Made by a program: the position numbers and the translations under genes. The notes beneath the pieces are model-generated. The model was not told where the DNA came from. It worked only from the letters and a program-made list of their open reading frames with translations, and ran no database searches. From an uncultured Lachnoclostridium sp. (lineage in GTDB: Bacteria; Bacillota; Clostridia; Lachnospirales; Lachnospiraceae), in contig CALWDO010000014.1 of assembly GCA_944376715.1 (NCBI GenBank), positions 1 to 60,633 of the forward strand: DNA of 60,633 bases, written 5' to 3'. Of this stretch, positions 1-9,676 are shown piece by piece (the stretch's first letter is position 1; the number at the start of each line of letters is the position of its first letter).

Positions 1-23
1 GTCATTTTTTTGTCAAACAAATA

Positions 24-52
24 TTGCCTTTTTCACCGATTCCTGTTAGCAT
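24..52 (+). promoter_or_regulatory. Possible promoter of the ABC-F gene
   Basis: TTGCCT (24-29) and TAGCAT (47-52) are 17 bases apart, a fair but imperfect sigma-A promoter. A good ribosome binding site (AAAGGAG) follows just before the ATG at 84. The match is weak and the upstream sequence is cut by the window edge. Confidence 0.35.
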
Positions 53-83
53 CAGATAGGATAGATAGAAAAGGAGAAATCAC

Positions 84-2000
84 ATGATACTGGCATGTCA
101 GAATATTAATAAGGCGTTCGGGGATCACCAGGTATTGAAGAACGCCTCTTTTCATGTAGAAGAATATGAGAAAGCGGCTGTTATCGGCATCAACGGGGCC
201 GGAAAATCCACGCTGCTGAAAATCATCATGGGAGAACTTCCCGCCGATAGCGGACAGGTCATCATCGCCAAGGGGAAAACCATCGGTTATCTGGCGCAGC
301 ACCAGGATATGGCAAGCAGCAACACCATCTTTGAGGAACTTCTGACTGTAAAACAGAATATCCTGGATCTGGAAGCCCGCATGCGCCAGGCTGAACAGGA
401 TATGAAACAGGCCGGCGGAGAACGGCTTCAGGAGTTGATGGACAGCTACGCGCGCATGAGCCATGAATTCGAGCAGCAGAACGGCTATGCCTGGAAAAGC
501 GAGATTACCGGTGTCCTGAAAGGACTCGGATTCACAGAGGAAGAATTCGGCAAACAGGTAGATACTCTGTCGGGAGGACAGAAAACCCGCGTCGCTCTGG
601 GCAAACTCCTCTTATCCCGCCCGGATATCATTCTTCTGGACGAGCCTACCAACCATCTGGATATGGGATCCATCACCTGGCTGGAAACGTTTTTAATGAA
701 TTATCAGGGCGCCGTCATCATTGTCTCCCATGACCGCTATTTTCTGAACCGGGTGGTGACCAAAATCATTGAGATCGATCAGGGCGAAGTCACCACGTTT
801 ATGGGGAACTACACGGACTATGCGCAGAAGAAAGCACAGCTTCGGGAAGCCCGCATGCAGGCATGGTTAAACCAGCAAAAAGAGATCCGGCATCAGGAAG
901 AGGTAATCGCGCGGCTTAAATCCTTTAACCGGGAAAAATCCATCCGCCGGGCCGAAAGCAGGGAAAAAATGCTGGAAAAAATGGATGTACTGGAAAAGCC
1001 CACGGAAGCGAAAGCAGACATGCGCATCGAACTGGAGCCGCAGACCATCAGCGGCAACGATGTGCTGACCGTCCGGGGACTTTCCAAGGCATTCCCCTCC
1101 CAGGAACTTTTCTCCGGACTGGATTTCGACATCAAGCGGGGAGAACGGGTCGCGCTGATCGGCAGCAACGGAACCGGCAAAACCACGATCCTGAAGATCA
1201 TCAACGGGGTAATCCCTGCCGATGCCGGAGAGATCCGGCTTGGTTCCCGGGTGCATATAGGATACTACGATCAGGAGCATCACGTGCTTCATATGGAAAA
1301 AACCATTTTCGAAGAGATCTCCGACGATTATCCCTCGCTGAACAATACTGCCATCCGCAATGTGCTCGCCGCCTTTTTGTTCACCGGAGACGACGTGTTC
1401 AAACGGATCGGGGATCTTTCCGGCGGAGAGCGCGGGCGCGTCTCCCTGGCCAAGCTGATGCTTTCAGAAGCAAATTTCCTGATCCTGGACGAACCTACCA
1501 ACCACCTGGATATCGTCTCCAAAGAGATCCTGGAGCAGGCTCTGAACCGTTATACAGGCACGGTGCTGTTCGTCTCCCACGACCGGTATTTTATCAATGC
1601 CACAGCCACCCGTATCCTGGATCTTTCCGGCCGCAAACTGACTAATTACGTGGGAAATTATGATTATTACGTGGAGAAGAAAGAAGAACTGGAAACAGTA
1701 GAGACCCCCTCTTCTATTTCCGAGAAGCCCGCTGCCGCCTCCGAAGCCAAACTGGACTGGCAGCAGCAGAAAGAACAGCAGGCAAAGCTGCGCAAGCTTC
1801 AAAACGATCTGAAGCGCACAGAAAGCCGGATTGAAGAGCTGGAGACCCGCGACAAAGAGATCGACACATCTCTGGAGCAGGAAGAAGTATTCACCAATGT
1901 GGCGGAAGTGACCAAACTCTCAAAAGAAAAAGAATCCATCCAGGCAGAGCTGGAAGGTCTGTACGAACAATGGGAGCAGCTGCAGGAAGAGCTTTCATAA
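84..2000 (+). CDS. ABC-F family ATP-binding protein
   Basis: A soluble twin-ATPase of the ABC-F family, which act on ribosomes as translation factors or antibiotic-protection proteins rather than as transporters. It has Walker A motifs at about residues 35-43 (GINGAGKST) and 360-368 (GSNGTGKTT), signature motifs LSGGQKTR (about 163) and LSGGERGR (about 446), and two LDEPTNHLD Walker B motifs. The charged inter-domain linker (about 250-315) and the C-terminal coiled coil (about 555-638) are typical of the YdiF/Uup-like type. There are no membrane segments. The ATG follows AAAGGAG. The stop lies only two bases from the stop of the converging PucR-type gene. Whether it is a housekeeping factor or a resistance protein cannot be told from the sequence. 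Confidence 0.9.
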   Translation: MILACQNINKAFGDHQVLKNASFHVEEYEKAAVIGINGAGKSTLLKIIMGELPADSGQVIIAKGKTIGYLAQHQDMASSNTIFEELLTVKQNILDLEARMRQAEQDMKQAGGERLQELMDSYARMSHEFEQQNGYAWKSEITGVLKGLGFTEEEFGKQVDTLSGGQKTRVALGKLLLSRPDIILLDEPTNHLDMGSITWLETFLMNYQGAVIIVSHDRYFLNRVVTKIIEIDQGEVTTFMGNYTDYAQKKAQLREARMQAWLNQQKEIRHQEEVIARLKSFNREKSIRRAESREKMLEKMDVLEKPTEAKADMRIELEPQTISGNDVLTVRGLSKAFPSQELFSGLDFDIKRGERVALIGSNGTGKTTILKIINGVIPADAGEIRLGSRVHIGYYDQEHHVLHMEKTIFEEISDDYPSLNNTAIRNVLAAFLFTGDDVFKRIGDLSGGERGRVSLAKLMLSEANFLILDEPTNHLDIVSKEILEQALNRYTGTVLFVSHDRYFINATATRILDLSGRKLTNYVGNYDYYVEKKEELETVETPSSISEKPAAASEAKLDWQQQKEQQAKLRKLQNDLKRTESRIEELETRDKEIDTSLEQEEVFTNVAEVTKLSKEKESIQAELEGLYEQWEQLQEELS

Positions 2001-2002
2001 TG

Positions 2003-3517
2003 CTATTCCCGCTGCTCCGCATTTTCCAAAAGTTTATAAGTAAGCAGCAGATACAAAAGCTGGTCCGGATCTTCCAGATCCAGAGAAACCAGTTCCTTGA
2101 TATGAGACATCCGGTATAAAAACGTACTGCGGTGGATAAACAATGCCTTGGCGGCTCTGACCGCGTTCATCTGGCTGGAAATATATACTTTCAGCGTCTC
2201 AAAATATTCTGTCTTGTGCTCCTCATCATATTTGCGCAGCTCCAGAACCGCCCTGCTGCACACCGCTTCCGGCCCCAGCTTCTCTGTACATTTTCCCAGC
2301 AGGTAATCCAGGGCAATATCCTCAAAACGGTTTACCCAACGCAGAGGATATCTTTTCATTCCTTCCTCCAAAGCGATCTTTGCCTGAAGATAGTACTGTT
2401 TCAGGGAACTCAGGCCCTCAAACTCATAACTGATCCCCGCTTTCAGATAACTGCTGCGCAGAAAACCGGCGATCAGATTCACCGCTTCTTCCATGGGTTG
2501 GCCGAAATGCGCCAGATTGGTATATACTACAATGCTTCCTTCCAGGAAAAAAGCGCAGCTCCCTTTGATCAGACTTTCGATCCGGTTGCAGATAAAACGA
2601 AGCACTGTGAGATTCTGCCGGTCCACCATGGACATATAGATATTCATGCAGAAATAAGTGTGCTCTTTTTTCCAGTGAAAATTCTCAAAACGAGGCTCCA
2701 GCGGCACATGCTCCATGCCTTCATCCGTGAGAACATTGGAGAGCAGACGATCCAGCGTATAGCTGATGTCGGATTGAGCCACCGTGTATTTTTCCAGCAT
2801 CTGGTGTACATATTTCGCCAGATGCAAAAGCAGATATTCGTCATAAAATTTCAGTTTCCGGGAAGCTTCCACAATAATGATCCGGTATACATGCCGGTTC
2901 ATATCGCAAATGTCCACGAACAGATTATTCTTTTTGGTTACCGGATCAAAATAATGCTGCACATAAGGGTTCCCGTCGCCGAGTCCTTTCCCGGGGTACA
3001 CGGTCACCTGATTATGATGCAGGATCTCCTGAAATTCCGGCATCATATCCATCAGACTGCTGTAATCGATGACGAATCCGTCCATAGTGCAGACCATGAT
3101 GGGATTATGAAAGATCCGATGAGAGCCGTCCAGCAATGTTTTCAGTGTGCGCTCCGTCATCGCCAGACTCTGCATCTTTTCGTCCCACGCGTCGTAGGTA
3201 TCAAAAATACGCTGTACCGTATTAAAGAGAACCTCCGAATGGATCGTATCTGAAAAAAAACAGACTCCAGGAATCTGATTATTCTCCGGGCAGTACCGCA
3301 TGCCTACGACCAGAAGCAGATTGTCTCCGTGCTCTTCCAGCAGTGTTTCCGTCATATCGGCTTCTCTGGCCACATATACTTTATTCTTTTTTAATTCCAT
3401 ACCGCTCTGGTACAGGAGCGGCCTTTTCAGATTCATCTCATCTGCCATCTTTCCCGCTGAAAAATCCGGATAATTCTGATGCAGCCGGTCGGCCAATATC
3501 TGCATGCTGATCCTCAT
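2003..3517 (-). CDS. PucR-type helix-turn-helix transcriptional regulator
   Basis: A 504-residue cytoplasmic regulator. The last 65 residues form the PucR/CdaR-type helix-turn-helix (AAKALFIHRSTFLYRM followed by a leucine-rich helix), usual for regulators of purine, sugar-diacid and other metabolic genes. The rest is an undefined sensor region, probably GAF- or GGDEF-like in the middle, with no membrane segment. It lies just downstream of folD on the same strand but has its own strong promoter at 3551-3579. Its position at the end of the Wood-Ljungdahl cluster makes it a candidate regulator of C1 metabolism. That is inference, and its ligand is unknown. Confidence 0.8.
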   Translation of the reverse strand: MRISMQILADRLHQNYPDFSAGKMADEMNLKRPLLYQSGMELKKNKVYVAREADMTETLLEEHGDNLLLVVGMRYCPENNQIPGVCFFSDTIHSEVLFNTVQRIFDTYDAWDEKMQSLAMTERTLKTLLDGSHRIFHNPIMVCTMDGFVIDYSSLMDMMPEFQEILHHNQVTVYPGKGLGDGNPYVQHYFDPVTKKNNLFVDICDMNRHVYRIIIVEASRKLKFYDEYLLLHLAKYVHQMLEKYTVAQSDISYTLDRLLSNVLTDEGMEHVPLEPRFENFHWKKEHTYFCMNIYMSMVDRQNLTVLRFICNRIESLIKGSCAFFLEGSIVVYTNLAHFGQPMEEAVNLIAGFLRSSYLKAGISYEFEGLSSLKQYYLQAKIALEEGMKRYPLRWVNRFEDIALDYLLGKCTEKLGPEAVCSRAVLELRKYDEEHKTEYFETLKVYISSQMNAVRAAKALFIHRSTFLYRMSHIKELVSLDLEDPDQLLYLLLTYKLLENAEQRE

Positions 3518-3550
3518 TTGTTCACCTCATCATCTGTTATCATGATACAA

Positions 3551-3579
3551 ATTGTACGAAAAAAATCTTCGTCTGTCAA
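3551..3579 (-). promoter_or_regulatory. Sigma-A promoter of the PucR-type gene
   Basis: Read on the minus strand, TTGACA (3574-3579) and TACAAT (3551-3556) are separated by exactly 17 bases, close to the vegetative consensus. It lies about 35 bases before the start codon at 3517, so the regulator can be transcribed apart from the Wood-Ljungdahl genes. Confidence 0.8.
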
Positions 3580-3595
3580 TCAGCTGCAATACGCA

Positions 3596-3638
3596 AAGAG
3601 GCCCGCCAGCCGTTTTACCAATGGCCGCGGACCTCTTG
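3596..3638 (-). terminator. Probable terminator after folD
   Basis: On the minus strand an imperfect stem (AAGAGGTCCGC pairing with GCGGGCCTCTT) is followed by TTTGCG. It lies just after the folD stop and would end the Wood-Ljungdahl transcript before the PucR promoter. The T-run is short, so termination may be partial. Confidence 0.55.
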
Positions 3639-3652
3639 TAATATTTATGGAT

Positions 3653-4504
3653 TTATCCGAATTTTCTCATGGCTGCTTCTACCACATGTCCCACCAGGAC
3701 AGAAGTGGTTACGCTTCCCACGCCGCCCGGTACCGGCGTGATCGCTTCCACGATAGGCTCCACTGCCGCGTAATCCACGTCTCCGCAGAGCTTTCCTTCT
3801 TCGTTCACATTGATGCCCACATCGATAACGATCTGGCCCGGAGATACATAATCAGCGCCTACCACGCCTGCGCGGCCGGCCGCCACCACCAGGATATCAG
3901 CTTCCCTCGTCACAGAAGGCATATCCACGGTTCTCGTATGGCAGACAGTTACTGTCGCATTCTTTTTGATCAGCATCATGGCTGCCGGTTTTCCAACCAC
4001 CAGAGAACGTCCGATCACCACTGCCTTTTTGCCGGTGCAGTCAATTCCGTAATGATCCAGGATCTCCATACATGCCTGCGGTGTACAGGGCGGGAATCCT
4101 ACTTTCTTTCCGGTAAACACGCCGCCCAGGGATGCGTCTGTCTGGCAGTCCACATCCTTCTCTGCGCACAGGGCGTTCTCCACCACGGTCTGATCGATGT
4201 GCTTCGGAAGCGGACGGAACATCAGGACACCGTGAATATTGTCGTCTTTGTTCACCTCATCGATCACTTTCAGAAGCTCTTCCTGGCTCACATCAGCCGG
4301 AAGCAGATATTTTTTGTATTCTACTCCGAGAGTCTCGCAGCGCTTGGTTGCGCCTCTTTCATAAGAAAGATCATCCGGTCTCTCGCCCACGCGGATAATG
4401 CCCAGCGTCGGTTTTACTCCTTTTGCGTTTAACGCTGCCACATCCGCTTTGATTCTCTCATTCAGAGCGGCAGTCACTTCTTTTCCTAATAACTGTCTTG
4501 CCAT
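3653..4504 (-). CDS. folD: Methylene-THF dehydrogenase (FolD family), probably monofunctional
   Basis: Oxidises or reduces between methenyl- and methylene-tetrahydrofolate in the methyl branch of the Wood-Ljungdahl pathway. Length (283 aa) and the conserved parts (KDVD, PPCTPQA, GRSLVVGKPAA Rossmann motif, ITPVPGGVG) are typical of FolD. Set against E. coli FolD from memory, without gaps, Tyr48 matches Tyr50 and Asp119 matches Asp121. However, the cyclohydrolase lysine (Lys54) is replaced by Ala52, and the QLPLP glutamine by Phe in the segment VLMFRPLP. Both changes predict loss of cyclohydrolase activity, which the separate fchA just upstream would supply. It is the last gene of the cluster, 13 bases after fchA. 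Cofactor preference (NAD or NADP) cannot be read from the sequence with confidence. Confidence 0.93.
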   Translation of the reverse strand: MARQLLGKEVTAALNERIKADVAALNAKGVKPTLGIIRVGERPDDLSYERGATKRCETLGVEYKKYLLPADVSQEELLKVIDEVNKDDNIHGVLMFRPLPKHIDQTVVENALCAEKDVDCQTDASLGGVFTGKKVGFPPCTPQACMEILDHYGIDCTGKKAVVIGRSLVVGKPAAMMLIKKNATVTVCHTRTVDMPSVTREADILVVAAGRAGVVGADYVSPGQIVIDVGINVNEEGKLCGDVDYAAVEPIVEAITPVPGGVGSVTTSVLVGHVVEAAMRKFG

Positions 4505-4517
4505 ATCCGTAAATCTC

Positions 4518-5147
4518 CTATCTTAATCTTGCATTGACTGCAGCAAAAATCTCGTCTGCCTTCTTACTGTAATCTGCAATCATCTTATCCGCTTTTTCAT
4601 TCAGGGAAGCCGCATACTCTTTATCCGCCATGGATTTGGTATTGATATATACATTCAGGGACGCTCCTAAAAGCGCTGCCTTACAGAATACCACGCCTAC
4701 TCCCGCGTCGGAAATCGCCAGCGCAGAACCTTTAGCGGCAAACTCCTCGATCACATCGATAGCCTCGCAGCATTTCTCCATGATCTCCATGGGAACCGCG
4801 CAGGCGTCTTTGAGCACGATCGCCATCACTCTTGCCTTTTCGGCCTTCTGCTCCTCTGTCTCTTTTGGCATGCCGTATGCCCTGGACAACGGCTCAAACG
4901 CCTCTGCGTCCGCGTCTACCAGACGAAGGAAGTCCGCCTGCAGGGCAGTCGCCTTTTCTTTCAGGGCAATGATATCGGCTTCCACATCCGCATATTTCTT
5001 TTTTCCAACGGTCAGGCTGCCTACCATATTGCCCAGCGCCATACCGATGGCTCCCACCAGCGCAGATGCGCCGCCGCCGCCTGGTACCGGCGCTTTGGAT
5101 GCCAGAACATCCACGAATTCTTCACATGTGTTTTTTGTAAATCCCAT
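4518..5147 (-). CDS. fchA: Methenyl-THF cyclohydrolase (FchA)
   Basis: Interconverts formyl- and methenyl-tetrahydrofolate. It belongs to the formiminotransferase-cyclodeaminase family, recognised by the start MGFTKNTCEEFVDVLASK, the PGGGGASALVGAIG loop and an otherwise all-helical chain. I chose the ATG at 5147 because GGAGGATATTT lies right before it. The frame stays open for 12 more codons upstream, but that stretch has no ribosome binding site and would add an unrelated tail. The resulting 209 aa is the usual size. It sits between fhs and folD, in pathway order. Confidence 0.93.
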   Translation of the reverse strand: MGFTKNTCEEFVDVLASKAPVPGGGGASALVGAIGMALGNMVGSLTVGKKKYADVEADIIALKEKATALQADFLRLVDADAEAFEPLSRAYGMPKETEEQKAEKARVMAIVLKDACAVPMEIMEKCCEAIDVIEEFAAKGSALAISDAGVGVVFCKAALLGASLNVYINTKSMADKEYAASLNEKADKMIADYSKKADEIFAAVNARLR

Positions 5148-5232
5148 AAATATCCTCCATGCACGACAGCGAGCAGGGGACATATGTTCCCTGCTTGCCG
5201 CATGTATTTTTTTATGATCCTATTATTTATAA

Positions 5233-6921
5233 TTAGAACAGACCTGTGATCTTTCCGTTCTCGTCCACGTCGATCTTCTCTGCGGCCGGAACTTTCGGCA
5301 GACCCGGCATGGTCATGATCTCTCCGGTCAGAGCTACGATGAAGCCGGCGCCCGCAGAAATTTTCAGGTTACGCACGGTTACTTCAAAGTCGGTCGGAGC
5401 GCCCAGCTTGGTCTGATCATCCGTCAGGCTGTACTGCGTCTTAGCCACGCAGATCGGGCACTTGTCAAATCCGAGAGCCGTCAGCTCTGCTGCCTGTTTC
5501 TGAGCGTTTGCCGTCAGAACAACTCTCTTGCCGCCGTATACTTTCTGAACGATCTGATTCAGCTTGTCTTCGATGGTTCCGTCCAGATCATAAGCATAAG
5601 TGAAGGAATCATTCGGCTGATCGCAGAGACGAACTACTTCTTCTGCCAGAGCTACGCCGCCTTCTCCGCCTTTTGCCCATACCTGGGAAAGAACTACGTT
5701 TACGCCCAGCTCTTTACATTTTCTCTCTACCAGTTCTACTTCTGCCTGGGTATCGGTCGGGAATTCGTTGATCGCAACCACGCAGGGCAGTTTGTAGACG
5801 TTGGTGATGTTGCTTACATGCTTCAGCAGGTTCGGAAGACCTTTCTCCAGAGCCTCCAGGTTCTCATTGTTCAGATCTGCCTTCGGAACGCCGCCGTTGT
5901 ACTTCAGAGCACGTACGGTAGCTACGATAACCACTGCGTTCGGTTTCAGACCTGCCATACGGCACTTGATGTCCAGGAACTTCTCAGCGCCCAAGTCAGC
6001 GCCGAAGCCTGCCTCGGTTACCGTATAGTCAGCCAGTTTCAGAGCCATACGGGTAGCGGTTACGGAGTTGCAGCCGTGAGCGATGTTTGCAAACGGTCCG
6101 CCGTGTACGATAGCCGGAGTGCCTTCCAGAGTCTGTACCAGGTTCGGTTTCAGGGCATCTTTCAAAAGAGCTGCCATAGCGCCTTCTGCGTGCAGATCTC
6201 CTGCGGTTACCGGTTTCTGCTCGGAAGCTTTTCCATATGTATATCCAACGATAATTCTTGCAAGTCTCTTCTTCAGGTCGCTGATATCGCTAGCCAGGCA
6301 AAGCACTGCCATGATCTCGGAAGCAACCGTGATATCATATCCGTCCTCTCTCGGCGTGCCGTTGGTTCTTCCGCCAAGTCCGTCCACGATGTTGCGGAGC
6401 TGACGGTCGTTCATATCCACACATCTTCTCCAGGTGATTTTCCTCGGGTCGATGTTCAGCGCGTTGCCCTGGAAAATGTGATTGTCGATCATAGCCGCCA
6501 GCAGGTTGTTCGCTGCGCCGATCGCATGGAAGTCACCGGTGAAATGAAGGTTGATATCTTCCATAGGAACTACCTGGGCATATCCGCCGCCGGCAGCGCC
6601 TCCTTTTACGCCGAATACAGGTCCCAGGGACGGCTCACGCAGAGCTACGACTACTTTCTTTCCAATCTTGGAAAGACCGTCTGCAAGACCTACAGAAGTG
6701 GTGGTTTTTCCTTCTCCTGCAGGAGTCGGGTTGATAGCGGTCACCAGAATCAGCTTGCCGTCTTTCGCGTCAGTCTCTTTCAGTAAATTATAATCGATTT
6801 TCGCTTTGTACTTTCCGTACTGCTCCAAATACTTGTCATCAATGCCGGCTTTCGCCGCAATCTCGGTAATCGGTCTCATTTCGCATTCCTGTGCGATTTC
6901 AATGTCGGATTTGAATCCCAT
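5233..6921 (-). CDS. fhs: Formate-tetrahydrofolate ligase
   Basis: Activates formate with ATP onto tetrahydrofolate, the first folate step of acetogenesis. The 562-residue length matches the family (about 556-560). The P-loop-like [10 protein letters not shown] is at residues 65-74, followed by the family motifs [11 protein letters not shown] and [11 protein letters not shown]. The ATG at 6921 follows AAAGGAG. It heads the fhs-fchA-folD group and is preceded by a 144-base leader full of small hairpins. This group has no formate dehydrogenase beside it. Confidence 0.97.
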   Translation of the reverse strand: MGFKSDIEIAQECEMRPITEIAAKAGIDDKYLEQYGKYKAKIDYNLLKETDAKDGKLILVTAINPTPAGEGKTTTSVGLADGLSKIGKKVVVALREPSLGPVFGVKGGAAGGGYAQVVPMEDINLHFTGDFHAIGAANNLLAAMIDNHIFQGNALNIDPRKITWRRCVDMNDRQLRNIVDGLGGRTNGTPREDGYDITVASEIMAVLCLASDISDLKKRLARIIVGYTYGKASEQKPVTAGDLHAEGAMAALLKDALKPNLVQTLEGTPAIVHGGPFANIAHGCNSVTATRMALKLADYTVTEAGFGADLGAEKFLDIKCRMAGLKPNAVVIVATVRALKYNGGVPKADLNNENLEALEKGLPNLLKHVSNITNVYKLPCVVAINEFPTDTQAEVELVERKCKELGVNVVLSQVWAKGGEGGVALAEEVVRLCDQPNDSFTYAYDLDGTIEDKLNQIVQKVYGGKRVVLTANAQKQAAELTALGFDKCPICVAKTQYSLTDDQTKLGAPTDFEVTVRNLKISAGAGFIVALTGEIMTMPGLPKVPAAEKIDVDENGKITGLF

Positions 6922-6943
6922 AAGAATTACTCCTTTCTCGATC

Positions 6944-7013
6944 CCCGAAATCCTTCGGGAATCTGCGCTCCGCGCTTTCGTTTAAATTTTAACAAAGGAT
7001 CTTCGCTCCTTTG
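6944..7013 (-). promoter_or_regulatory. Hairpin-rich leader of fhs
   Basis: Three short hairpins lie between the DUF3786 gene and fhs: CAAAGGA/TCCTTTG (6993-7013), GCGC/GCGC (6965-6975) and CCCGAA/TTCGGG (6944-6959). None has a long T-run, so they look more like mRNA stabilising or processing structures than a terminator. A TATAAT lies upstream (about 7026-7031) without a convincing -35 box. The motif GCAGATTCC also occurs in the structured element at 13081-13162, which hints at a shared repeat family. Confidence 0.4.
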
Positions 7014-7065
7014 AACGTAACCAATTATATAATGATTTGTCCATCCCTGCATCCTACAATCTGTA

Positions 7066-7707
7066 CTATAATGACAAATTTTTCACAATCGTGATCGACA
7101 AATCCCCTGCAACCACCATATCCTCCGCATGGAAGCCATACGGGAAATTATCGCTGTACAGGATCTGCGCGGAGGGCGGGAACTCTTCGTCTCCAGCCCA
7201 GAACAGGAATCTCATATAATATCCGTTGACCAGTTCAAATTCATATGCCGTATCGGCTGCATGGATTTTTACAGCCCCCGGGATACGTTCCATAGCCCGT
7301 TCAAATACATCCAGCTTATAGCCGAAACCGTAAGTCAGTCTTTTAATGCATCGTCCCGTAAACGGCTGCAGATAAAGTTCGCCGTAAGTAGGAACCTCCC
7401 GGAATGTGATAAATTTTCCGCTGGACTTGATAAACTGACCTTCCAGCAGATAACGCAGAATAAAAGTCTGTGCCGGAAGATGATGCATCAGAAGGTTCTT
7501 TCCATCATCTTCTTCATCCAGCACACGCACTGCAAATTCCGGATAATCCGCCTCATATTCATGTCCCATGAAGCGGAAACGAAACTTTTGATTTTCTGCA
7601 TCATACAATATGTTCAATCTTTGTGCCGCTTCCTGAGGGTCCAGGGATTTGTACTTTTCCAGGTAATAGGCAAAGGGCACTTCTTCTTTATGGTTTTCAA
7701 TCTCCAT
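7066..7707 (-). CDS. DUF3786 family protein
   Basis: A soluble 213-residue protein that I match to the DUF3786 family, found in acetogens and other anaerobes near corrinoid and CODH/ACS genes. No catalytic motif, signal peptide or membrane segment is visible. It starts directly after the acsV stop and is surely co-transcribed with it, so a role in reactivation or assembly of the corrinoid iron-sulfur protein is a fair guess. The family name is from memory of the sequence pattern. Function unknown. Confidence 0.8.
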   Translation of the reverse strand: MEIENHKEEVPFAYYLEKYKSLDPQEAAQRLNILYDAENQKFRFRFMGHEYEADYPEFAVRVLDEEDDGKNLLMHHLPAQTFILRYLLEGQFIKSSGKFITFREVPTYGELYLQPFTGRCIKRLTYGFGYKLDVFERAMERIPGAVKIHAADTAYEFELVNGYYMRFLFWAGDEEFPPSAQILYSDNFPYGFHAEDMVVAGDLSITIVKNLSL

Positions 7708-9639
7708 CTATATCTCCTCCTGCTTTACGCTCGGGAACAGAGAAGTATCTGTATGGGGAATAAAGCACGCCGCCACAAATTCATCCATATAGCCAGGATC
7801 TGTGCTCAGTTCCAGATAAGTCATATTATGCGCTATCTCGTGTACCTTCTTCCTCGCATCCTCAGACATGGTTATGCAATAGGCGCCTGTCAGAGACGAA
7901 TTCCCTATATAATGGAATTTGTCCAGTTCCACATCCGGGAACATACCGATCGTCACCGCATTTTTCATGTTGATTCCGCTTCCGATTCCGCCAGCCACAT
8001 AGACATTCTCAATCATGGAAACGTCGAAATCCAGGGAACGCAGCAGAGTGCAGATTGCAGAGAATATTGCTCCTTTGGCGCGGATAAAGTTGTCGATGTC
8101 CACTTCATTGATGACCACATCCTTATGTCCCGCGGCCTCTTCCTTGAAAGCCAGCACATAACTGCCAATACCGTATTCGTCCCTGCGCACCCGCTTCCCT
8201 TCCCGGATGAATTTTCCTTTCGGACTGATAATATCGCACCGGAACAATTCCGCTATCACATCAATGATACCGGATCCGCAAAGGCCCACCGGCTTCTGTC
8301 CTTTATCTCCAATAATATGGAAAGTGGGCTCCATAGTCTTCGCGTCAATAGAGCACGCTTCGATCGCTCCGTCAGTAGCACGCATACCGCAGCTGATATC
8401 GCCGCCTTCAAACGCGGGTCCTGCAGAGCAGGCGCAGCTCATCATGAAGTCCGAATTTCCAAACACAATCTCACCATTGGTACCCAGGTCGATAAACAGA
8501 TTATATTCCGGCTTATTCCAGATCATGCTCACCAGCACACCGGCTGTAATATCTCCGCCTACATAACTTCCGATATTGGGCGCAAGTATCACATCCGCAT
8601 CCGCATGCGCGTGCAGTCTCAGATCACCGGCACTGATATTATCCGTCTCAAAGAAAGCCGGAATATATGGTTCCATACGTAAAGGATCCGCATTTACTCC
8701 CACAAACAGATGGTTCATAGTCGTATTGGAAGCCACGCACATATGATAGATATGGTCTGCCGGGATCTCAGCCGCACGGCACATATTATCAAGCATTGGA
8801 TTGATCGTTTCTTTTATGATTGCTTTCTGCAGTTTTTCCTGGCCGCCTTCTTTTCTGGATTCGATAATCCGGTTAATCACATCCGCTCCATAGCGGATCT
8901 GTCCGTTTCCGGAGGAAGCCTTCGCCAGGATCTTTCCGTCTCTCATGTCCAGAAGCACGCCGGACACTGTTGTAGTGCCAATATCTATAGCCGCCGCGCA
9001 GAGCTTCTGCTCTCCTGCCGGCAAAATATCATAGACCATAACCTGCTCTCCCAGGTCTTTCAGAACGACGCTCACATGGAACTTCTGTTCCCTCAGCACG
9101 TCCGGAAGCTTTCTGAGCACCTGATAGGTCAGCTTCACTTTCTTATCCTCAATATGTTCCTGGATTGCGCGGATCAAACGTTCGTTATCCGGCATAGTAT
9201 CCTGCAGCGTTGGTCTGTCCATAGACAATTCCATAACAGAAAATATATTCTGGAATGCAATTCCGGACGCCGCCACTTCTTCTCTTGCTTTATCAAATAT
9301 GGCCACTTCCTCACGGGAGCTTAAATCCGCCACTTTCATCCGGCTCTTATAGGCAGAAGCAATGTCCGGCACCAGGATTTCCACGTCGCCTGTTACCTTT
9401 GACAAGCATGCCAGCCGCCATCCGTCTGCGTACTCCTCGTCGGAAATATGCCTTGTTTTCTCACTTTCAAGCTCTCCGCTCAAATATTTTACTCTGCATT
9501 TACCGCAGAGCCCATTTCCTGAACAGGGCGCATCGATAGCCACATTCGCCTTGCGCGCCACATCCAGAAGAATCTCTCCGGCGGCAACTGTCACGTTTAC
9601 AGATGTGCCGTCCTCATGTCGAAAAATTACATTTGGCAT
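7708..9639 (-). CDS. acsV: Corrinoid protein reactivation ATPase/ferredoxin (AcsV/RACE type)
   Basis: Reduces the corrinoid iron-sulfur protein back to Co(I) after accidental oxidation. The first 90 residues are a 2Fe-2S ferredoxin domain with Cys39, Cys45, Cys48 and Cys78. A linker follows, then a large ASKHA-type ATPase domain (IDIGTTTVSGVLLD near residue 215, later LFIDLGTNGEIVFGN and VAGGIGSGI). The 643 aa is normal for RACE proteins. It lies between acsE and the DUF3786 gene. The terminator hairpin at 9677-9710 just upstream probably keeps its level below that of acsE, which would suit a repair enzyme needed in small amounts. Confidence 0.93.
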   Translation of the reverse strand: MPNVIFRHEDGTSVNVTVAAGEILLDVARKANVAIDAPCSGNGLCGKCRVKYLSGELESEKTRHISDEEYADGWRLACLSKVTGDVEILVPDIASAYKSRMKVADLSSREEVAIFDKAREEVAASGIAFQNIFSVMELSMDRPTLQDTMPDNERLIRAIQEHIEDKKVKLTYQVLRKLPDVLREQKFHVSVVLKDLGEQVMVYDILPAGEQKLCAAAIDIGTTTVSGVLLDMRDGKILAKASSGNGQIRYGADVINRIIESRKEGGQEKLQKAIIKETINPMLDNMCRAAEIPADHIYHMCVASNTTMNHLFVGVNADPLRMEPYIPAFFETDNISAGDLRLHAHADADVILAPNIGSYVGGDITAGVLVSMIWNKPEYNLFIDLGTNGEIVFGNSDFMMSCACSAGPAFEGGDISCGMRATDGAIEACSIDAKTMEPTFHIIGDKGQKPVGLCGSGIIDVIAELFRCDIISPKGKFIREGKRVRRDEYGIGSYVLAFKEEAAGHKDVVINEVDIDNFIRAKGAIFSAICTLLRSLDFDVSMIENVYVAGGIGSGINMKNAVTIGMFPDVELDKFHYIGNSSLTGAYCITMSEDARKKVHEIAHNMTYLELSTDPGYMDEFVAACFIPHTDTSLFPSVKQEEI

Positions 9640-9676
9640 CGTGTTTAATCTCCATTTATATTCAGGCAGCGCTTAC

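Noticed and set aside
5148-5183. Longer start for fchA
   Set aside because: The added residues are unrelated to the family, and the GGAGG site serves the ATG at 5147.
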